Origin: VRUE01 sp963725085
Lineage (GTDB): Bacteria; Actinomycetota; Thermoleophilia; Solirubrobacterales; 70-9
NCBI GenBank assembly: GCA_963725085.1
Contig: CAVRXM010000003.1
Coordinates: forward strand, 434,001 to 498,000
Length of the DNA: 64,000 nt
Reading direction: 5' to 3'
In this document: in pieces, positions 59,664 to 64,000 of the stretch
Layout of the letters: each line of letters opens with the position of its first letter
Numbering within the stretch: position 1 is the first letter of the stretch
The notes under the pieces: generated by a model
The model's database searches: none
The model's input: the letters and a program-made list of their open reading frames with translations, nothing else
What the model was told of the DNA's origin: nothing
Translations under genes and position numbers: made by a program

Positions 59664-59884
59664 ATGAATGACCTCCCTGTCGGTGATTTCGTCGGCGAGC
59701 CTATCCTCCGAGCCGGACCGGGTCCCGTGCGGTTCGGACCACCCGATCGACGAGGCCAAGGCGGTGCAGATCGCGGTGATCGTCATCGACGTCCGGGTGG
59801 CTTTCCCGTATACGGTCGCCTGCCGCCCGATTCCGGCCTGCCCACGGGTTCAGTTCGGAAGGGGCTTCCGGGAAACCGGGGAGG

Positions 59885-59943
59885 CCCGATTCATCTCTCG
59901 CTACCACCCGCGGATTGCGGAGCGAACTCACCTTGCCGATTGA
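59885..59943 (+). repeat. repeat family B, copy 8, joined to a tRNA-Pro-type flank
   Basis: To its left TTCGGAAGGGGCTTCCGGGA and AACCGGGGAGGCC (59849-59885) match the flank and acceptor of repeat A1, but the T-arm is replaced by CGATTCATCTCTCGCTACCA. It forms the left border of duplication copy 2. Confidence 0.65.
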
Positions 59944-60073
59944 CCGCTCCCTCGCTGTCGCCCACGGCGAGACGGGAACCGCGTCCCGGGCTCACAACCG
60001 CGCCGCGATCAGCTGCTCCTCCGCCGACGCCCGTGCAGCGACCTCGCCTCGCGCGGTAGGCTCAACTGGTCTG

Positions 60074-61135
60074 ATGCCCACGGTTGCTCCCCTTCACCCC
60101 GGGCCGACGCGATTCGAGGGAGGCCTCACAGAAGTGGGCGAGGGTATCCACGCCTGGTTGCAGCCGAACGGCCTTCTCGGTGAGAGCAACGCCGTCCTCG
60201 TGGTGGGCGATGGCGCTTCCTCGCTGATCGACACGCTGTGGGATCCCCGGCTCACCCACCGCATGTTGGCGGCGATGGCGCCACTGGTTGTGGAGGCGCC
60301 GATCGAGTCAGTTATCAATACTCATTCCGATGGAGACCACTGGTGGGGAAACCAGGAGGTCCCGGGAGCAGAGATCATCACCACTGACGCGGCGGCGACG
60401 GTGATGCGAGAGCAGACACCCGCCGAGCTGAAGCGCTTCGGTCTCCTGGCCGGCGCCCTGCGTGTGATCGGATCCTTTCCTCTTCCCTATCCGCGCCGCG
60501 ATGACGTCGCCGCAATCGCCTCCTACGTTGGGGAGGCTCTCAACCCCTTCAGCTTCGACGAGGTGCAGTTGGTGCCGCCCACCCGGACTTTCTCCGGCGA
60601 GCTGGAGGTAGACATCGGCGGCCGCCCGGTCAGCCTGATCGAAGTCGGCCCCGCGCATACCCCCGGTGATCTGGTCGTGTGGGTACCCGACGCCCGGGTC
60701 GCGATCGCCGCCGACATCCTCTTCATCGGTGTGACTCCGATCATGTGGGCCGGGCCGCTCGATAATTGGATCGCCGCGCTGGAGCGCTTGCTCGAGCTGG
60801 GCGCGGAGCGGCTTGTGCCAGGCCATGGCCCAGTCTGCGGCCCAAACGAGGTGCGGCGCCTGATCGACTACTGGCGTTGGCTCGACCGAGCGGCCCGACC
60901 GCAGCTCGAGGCCGGGACGTCAGCCGCCGAGACCGCGCGCGGGCTCATCCTCGGCGAGGAGATCGCGGAGCTGGGCTTCGCGGACTGGCTCGGTCCTGAG
61001 CGGGCGCTCGTCAGCGTCGGCACGATCGACGCCCACCGCCGTGGAGTGGCCAGGCCACCCGGCCCACGTCAGCAGGTGGAGGCGTTCTTCCGCATGGCCC
61101 TGCTGGCGCGCGACCTCGACGCGCGCCGGGGCTGA
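60074..61135 (+). CDS. MBL-fold hydrolase, copy 2
   Basis: This 353-residue paralogue of the gene at 20086 has the same HSDGDH, GPAHTPGD and VPGHGPV ligands. Differences are few (Asn for Lys, Thr for Ser, Glu for Lys and Gln for Leu at four sites I can see), and none touches the metal motif. Upstream the frame runs through repeat B8, so the ATG at 60074 is kept by analogy. Both copies could be active. Confidence 0.85.
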   Translation: MPTVAPLHPGPTRFEGGLTEVGEGIHAWLQPNGLLGESNAVLVVGDGASSLIDTLWDPRLTHRMLAAMAPLVVEAPIESVINTHSDGDHWWGNQEVPGAEIITTDAAATVMREQTPAELKRFGLLAGALRVIGSFPLPYPRRDDVAAIASYVGEALNPFSFDEVQLVPPTRTFSGELEVDIGGRPVSLIEVGPAHTPGDLVVWVPDARVAIAADILFIGVTPIMWAGPLDNWIAALERLLELGAERLVPGHGPVCGPNEVRRLIDYWRWLDRAARPQLEAGTSAAETARGLILGEEIAELGFADWLGPERALVSVGTIDAHRRGVARPPGPRQQVEAFFRMALLARDLDARRG

Positions 61136-61423
61136 CCGGCTAGGGGAATCGTCGCGACCTCGGGCAGGGTCGTTAACCGAAATTGATGCCGTCAACCCTT
61201 GCTACCCGCTCCCCTCAGCCGCTAGCTTCAGCGGGCGATCGGGAGAGGGACGAGCCCGCCGAAGCCCAGCGGGTGCCGCCCCCGAAGGCGACGCGACGAG
61301 CTTCAGGCGCGAAGGCTACGCGCGAGGCAGGCCACGGGCGTCACCCCCGGTCGCTTTGTGCTGACCGGGAGGGGGGCACCTTAGGTCCCGCCGCCGAGGA
61401 GCTGGCCCGAAGCGCCCGTTGCG

Positions 61424-61648
61424 TTATTTCTCCTCGGAGTCGCCGAGGTGCTGAACGAAGATGTCTGAGCCCGGAAAGACCTCGGACTCGTGTCCGTCGC
61501 TCCAGCGCACGAGATAGGGCGGCGCTCCATGCTCGCCGAGCACCTTGAGGATCTCGCCGTCCCGCTGCGGTTCCCCCTGGTGGTGTCCGCGGACGACCAG
61601 GCGATCACCGGGGCGTGCGTGCAAAGCTGATTTGTCCTCTGAAGCCAT
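61424..61648 (-). CDS. DUF1918 small protein, copy 2
   Basis: This 74-residue protein is identical to copy 1 over 73 residues, with an additional Lys before the stop. The same GGAGAA ribosome site lies before the ATG. Conserved intact in both copies, suggesting it is under selection or the copies are young. Confidence 0.87.
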   Translation of the reverse strand: MASEDKSALHARPGDRLVVRGHHQGEPQRDGEILKVLGEHGAPPYLVRWSDGHESEVFPGSDIFVQHLGDSEEK

Positions 61649-61769
61649 CGCGTTCTCCTTCGGTCTGTGGAGCCCGATTGTCGCGATAAGCAGCGGAAGG
61701 CGCATCCGTGAGGAACCCCGACTTACCAAATTGCCGGTCGGCTCCCCCCACGCCCGATAACCCCGCCTT

Positions 61770-61836
61770 TACGGATACCTCTCCGACGCCACGGAAGCGC
61801 TTCCCGTGGATTCCTCGGGTCTCCGAATACTCAAGC
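61770..61836 (+). repeat. repeat family C, copy 6
   Basis: GGATACCTCTCCGACGCCAC, GAAGCGCTTCCCGTGGATTC and CTCCGAATACTCAAG. Together with A7 and B10 to the right it forms the order C-A-B within 370 bases, the most complete composite in the window. Confidence 0.65.
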
Positions 61837-61869
61837 ATCGCGCCTGACCAGATTCGGTACCAAACCCAA

Positions 61870-61938
61870 CCCGCTTCCGAAGCGGGCTTTCGATGATCGG
61901 GGAGGCCGGATTTGAACCGGCGACCGCTCGGCCCCCAG
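61870..61938 (-). repeat. repeat A7: tRNA-Pro-like 3' half with terminator-like hairpin
   Basis: Minus strand 61938-61897: CTGGGGG, CCGAG, CGGTC, GCCGG-TTCAAAT-CCGGC, CTCCCCG, A. The hairpin CCCGCTT-CGG-AAGCGGG (61886-61870) followed by TTGGGTTTG resembles a rho-independent terminator. On its right lies a perfect 10-base inverted repeat GGACGCATCG / CGATGCGTCC (62003-62033), then GGTACC twice (62034-62050). Confidence 0.8.
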
Positions 61939-62069
61939 CCGGAGGGCGCGAGTGCCCCATTCGTCCCACCGCGTCCCATGCGTCCCTCCCGTCCCCGTCT
62001 CGGGACGCATCGGACAGATCGGACGATGCGTCCGGTACCAAAGCGGTACCACGCCGCGGGTCACGGGTG

Positions 62070-62137
62070 CAGATCGGAGCCCGAGTCGTTCTGGCTACCA
62101 CCCGCGGATTGTTGGGCTAACGCGTCTCGAGGCCTGA
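62070..62137 (+). repeat. repeat family B, copy 10
   Basis: GATCGGAGCCCGAGTCGTTC then TGGCTACCACCCGCGGATTG and a TGA in the plus frame. It follows A7 directly, as B9 follows A5. Confidence 0.55.
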
Positions 62138-62197
62138 TCGTCCGAAGGAGCTTGGGCCAGAAGATTGGGCGAGGGGCCAAGCTGACGGAGCGCCAGC

Positions 62198-63694
62198 TCA
62201 TCGCCTCTGCGTAATAACGCGCGCTCGGCGTGTGCCTCGGACCACCTCCGTCAGATACACCCGTGAACCGCCGAGGGCCACCGGCCCTAGTTCCCTCTTT
62301 CCGCCCCGCCCGAACCCTCGGTTGGGGCACTTGCTGCCCATGTTCCAGGCGTGTTCGTAACCAGCTTCGTAGCCTGGATCTCGCCGGATCGTGGACGCAA
62401 GAGTCTTGAGGATGTGCTCGCGGTGGGACGAATTGACTGGGCCGAGCCGGAGCTGCTGCGCGCAGGCGTTCACCCGCTCGTAGAGCAGCCGGCCATGCAA
62501 GAGCGCTGGGTTGAAGAGCCCTGCGCCTCGCTTGCTTCGCCGGAGCGTGTGCCTGGACCCGTCGCGAAGGTTCGCCCCCTCGATCTTGCTACGTCCCGGA
62601 GTATCGACCGCGAAGACCACCCGCGAGCCGTCGAGTGCCGGACGCCCAATCTCCCCCGCGGGTCTCGGACCGGCAAGGTGTCGGCGCCGGGACGGTTCCG
62701 CCAGGCGGAGCCCGATCAGGCTCTCGGCATTCTCACCACTGCGGTAGCGGTATACCAGCCAGCCCTTGGAGACGGCCAGTGCATTAATACCTTCGATGGC
62801 AAGCCTCAGCGTTGGCTTCAGCGAGCCCGCATCAGCAACCGTCACCTGATCGCCATCACGCCAGGCGACCCGCGAGCCGCCAAGGGCCGGATCGGTTCCG
62901 GGCAGTGTCCGCACTTTGCCGGAGGGACGCCGGAGCATCCCTGAGCCACCCACTCTTTGCCAGACAACTGTGCGCCCGGCCACCACTGGATTGGTCGCCG
63001 CGGGAAGTACGAATGCCTCCGCTACTCCAGCGCCCATCCAACAGGCACACAGCAACAAGCCAACGGCATCCAGGCGCCGTAATCCAAGCCAGAGGCGAGG
63101 CTCCGCGCCCATCTTGTCTAGCTGCCGCGTCCCGCCTTCCCGGCGCACGGCGGGGGCCATCCAGACGACTGGCAGTGCCCGGCCGAAACCGAACGCGAGG
63201 CCAATAGCGAGGCCAAACGGCAGGCTGCCGACCGCGAAAGTGATCCCGGCGAGCGCCCAGACCGCGAAGCTCAGCACAAAGGTCGTGAAGCCCAGACCGA
63301 GTAGCAGTCCGTAGAGCGCCGCTGCCAGTGGTAGCGGCATGACCCACCGCCATCGCTCCGGTACCTGGCGGCGAATCTGCGGGGCGATCCTCACGCCCCG
63401 CCAGTCAAGAACCGCCCCCGTGAAGGCGATCGCCGCACCAGCTGTCTCGACCAGGCCGCTGCCGTCGTCGCCAAGCAGCGAGCCGAGCAGCGCCAGGCCG
63501 ACGAATGTCAGGGCACCGCCGATCAGCGCCCCAAGGCTGAAAGTCAGGCAGGCCAGCAGCGGGGCCCAACGCCGCACGTCGCCAAGGGCACCGCCGATCG
63601 TGTCGACGACCGAGAAGCCACACGGCGAGAACGCCCCGGTCAGACCGGCCAGCAGGGCGGTCAGGGCAGCCGCGATCGTAAGGCCGCCTAGCAC
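62198..63694 (-). CDS. CcdA/DsbD-like membrane domain joined to a beta-propeller-like domain
   Basis: This 498-residue protein has residues 1-235 forming six or so membrane helices with the CcdA/DsbD-type start LTGAFSPCGFSVVDTIGGAL and a second LLLGLGFTTFVLSFAVWALA segment. Residues 240-498 look like a TolB/propeller-type repeat domain (VVAGRTVVWQRVGGSGML, ALGGSRVAWRDGD, ALDGSRVVFAVDTPG, ALGGSRVYLTEV). CcdA-type proteins pass electrons to extracellular thiols. Its GTG overlaps the stop of the cysteine-rich MauA-like gene by seven bases, so the two are coupled; this resembles mauA with the CcdA-like mauF. Confidence 0.78.
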   Translation of the reverse strand: MLGGLTIAAALTALLAGLTGAFSPCGFSVVDTIGGALGDVRRWAPLLACLTFSLGALIGGALTFVGLALLGSLLGDDGSGLVETAGAAIAFTGAVLDWRGVRIAPQIRRQVPERWRWVMPLPLAAALYGLLLGLGFTTFVLSFAVWALAGITFAVGSLPFGLAIGLAFGFGRALPVVWMAPAVRREGGTRQLDKMGAEPRLWLGLRRLDAVGLLLCACWMGAGVAEAFVLPAATNPVVAGRTVVWQRVGGSGMLRRPSGKVRTLPGTDPALGGSRVAWRDGDQVTVADAGSLKPTLRLAIEGINALAVSKGWLVYRYRSGENAESLIGLRLAEPSRRRHLAGPRPAGEIGRPALDGSRVVFAVDTPGRSKIEGANLRDGSRHTLRRSKRGAGLFNPALLHGRLLYERVNACAQQLRLGPVNSSHREHILKTLASTIRRDPGYEAGYEHAWNMGSKCPNRGFGRGGKRELGPVALGGSRVYLTEVVRGTRRARVITQRR

Positions 63695-64000
63695 GGCACG
63701 CTCGTTTCCTGATACTGGACGCAGAAGACGTTGCGGCCGCCATAGCAGTAGCCGGTCAGGGCGGCGTCGCCGTTGATCCGCACGTCGGTGTAGCCGCAGC
63801 AGTCCATCAGCCGCCGCACCCGGCCACCGCAGCAGCGATACCAGGAGCCATCGGTTTCGAGATGCAGTCCGAAGCGCTTGCCGGCAGCCGGACAGACCCT
63901 GGAGCGCGGTGCCGGCGCCAGGGGCTCGCCATCTGGTCCCCGCCGCAATTCGCCGCGCGCATTGACGGGGTATCCCCTGGCGTTGATCGGCCGGCCGAGG
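63688..64000 (-). CDS. MauA-like (methylamine dehydrogenase light chain-like) cysteine-rich protein, N-terminus outside window
   Basis: The frame is open to the window edge (about 103 residues visible). It has VCPAAGKRFGLHLETDGSWY, RCC, then MDCCGYTDVRINGD, GYCYGG and VFCVQYQET, ending VPC. There are eight Cys, and the DCCGY box and the SW Trp are as in the methylamine dehydrogenase light chain. The second TTQ Trp (WCFG in MauA) is Phe here (VFCVQ), so a TTQ cofactor is doubtful. The downstream CcdA-like gene fits disulfide formation. Identification is by motif memory and context. Confidence 0.6.
   Translation of the reverse strand, partial: LGRPINARGYPVNARGELRRGPDGEPLAPAPRSRVCPAAGKRFGLHLETDGSWYRCCGGRVRRLMDCCGYTDVRINGDAALTGYCYGGRNVFCVQYQETSVPC

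Larger units (their letters stand above)
59899..61740. repeat. long direct duplication, copy 2 (partner at 19911-21769)
   Basis: Nearly identical to 19911-21769, with about 20 bases missing between the two genes (after GAGGAGCTGGCC) and scattered substitutions. It has the same gene pair, same orientation and same type of flanking repeats (B on the left, C on the right). The 40-kb separation and high identity suggest a fairly recent event or gene conversion. Confidence 0.9.

Noticed and set aside
61893..62120. Short frames reading GEAGFEPATARPPAGG or GRPDLNRRPLGPQ at each tRNA-half repeat
   Set aside because: They are translations of tRNA T-arm and anticodon sequence (repeat family A) and occur at every copy; not genes.

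Overview
The window is GC-rich, densely coding bacterial DNA. Frequent GTG starts, short overlaps between genes, and many secreted proteins with low-complexity or repeat architecture point to a high-GC Actinomycetota. Several protein types are ones I associate with Thermoleophilia/Solirubrobacterales: secreted proteins with an N-terminal hydrophobic segment followed by an NSV/KSIKKG-like stretch, lysine-rich C-terminal beta domains, and a Ser/Gly-rich secreted protein beside a heme-type membrane protein. This placement is an inference from gene content. There is no rRNA or intact tRNA to anchor it.

Region 1 (1-18,252, minus strand) is one long operon for an extracellular contractile injection system (eCIS, Afp/PVC type, phage-tail-like). 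In transcription order it encodes sheath, tube, a zinc-finger hub-chaperone-like protein, a Pro/Ala-rich protein, a DUF4255 cap-type protein, an AAA+ ATPase, a small protein, a CIS tube/hub adaptor, a LysM protein, gpD-like hub, gpV-like spike base, PAAR tip, gp25-like wedge, two baseplate J-like proteins, a gpI-like protein and a DUF6519 protein cut off by the window edge. Most junctions overlap by 1-10 bases. No tape measure, tail fibre or obvious effector is in view, so the cluster probably continues to the left.

Region 2 (about 18.4-62.2 kb) is an accessory mosaic. Small, unrelated single genes or pairs are separated by dispersed repeats. Genes include SDR/epimerases, MBL-fold hydrolases, a GT1 glycosyltransferase, an ExoD/SRPBCC pair, VOC proteins, GFA, MetF-like, TetR and XRE regulators, a GST, a PatB-type aminotransferase with an amidohydrolase, a secreted trypsin-like protease, beta-helix and RTX-type secreted proteins, a sulfatase and lipoproteins. 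Several genes are broken: two VOC genes, an alcohol dehydrogenase, a TlpA-like protein and the sulfatase.

The repeats are the most striking part of region 2. Seven copies of a tRNA-Pro-like 3' half, plus one tRNA-Ser and one tRNA-Met 3' half, all lie on the minus strand and all stop at the anticodon loop. Five of the Pro copies are followed on their right by a conserved segment containing an inverted repeat and paired GGTACC sites. These look like attachment-site scars, as if elements had repeatedly entered tRNA genes. Three further repeat families (B, C, D) and a roughly 1.85-kb near-identical duplication (MBL hydrolase plus DUF1918 gene, at 19.9-21.8 and 59.9-61.7 kb) are interleaved with them.

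Region 3 (62.2-64.0 kb, minus strand) holds a protein joining a CcdA/DsbD-like membrane domain to a beta-propeller-like domain. Upstream of it, overlapping by seven bases and running off the window, is a cysteine-rich protein resembling the methylamine dehydrogenase light chain (MauA). CcdA-type proteins (MauF) accompany MauA in known mau clusters, so the pairing suggests maturation of a disulfide-rich, possibly quinone-type protein.
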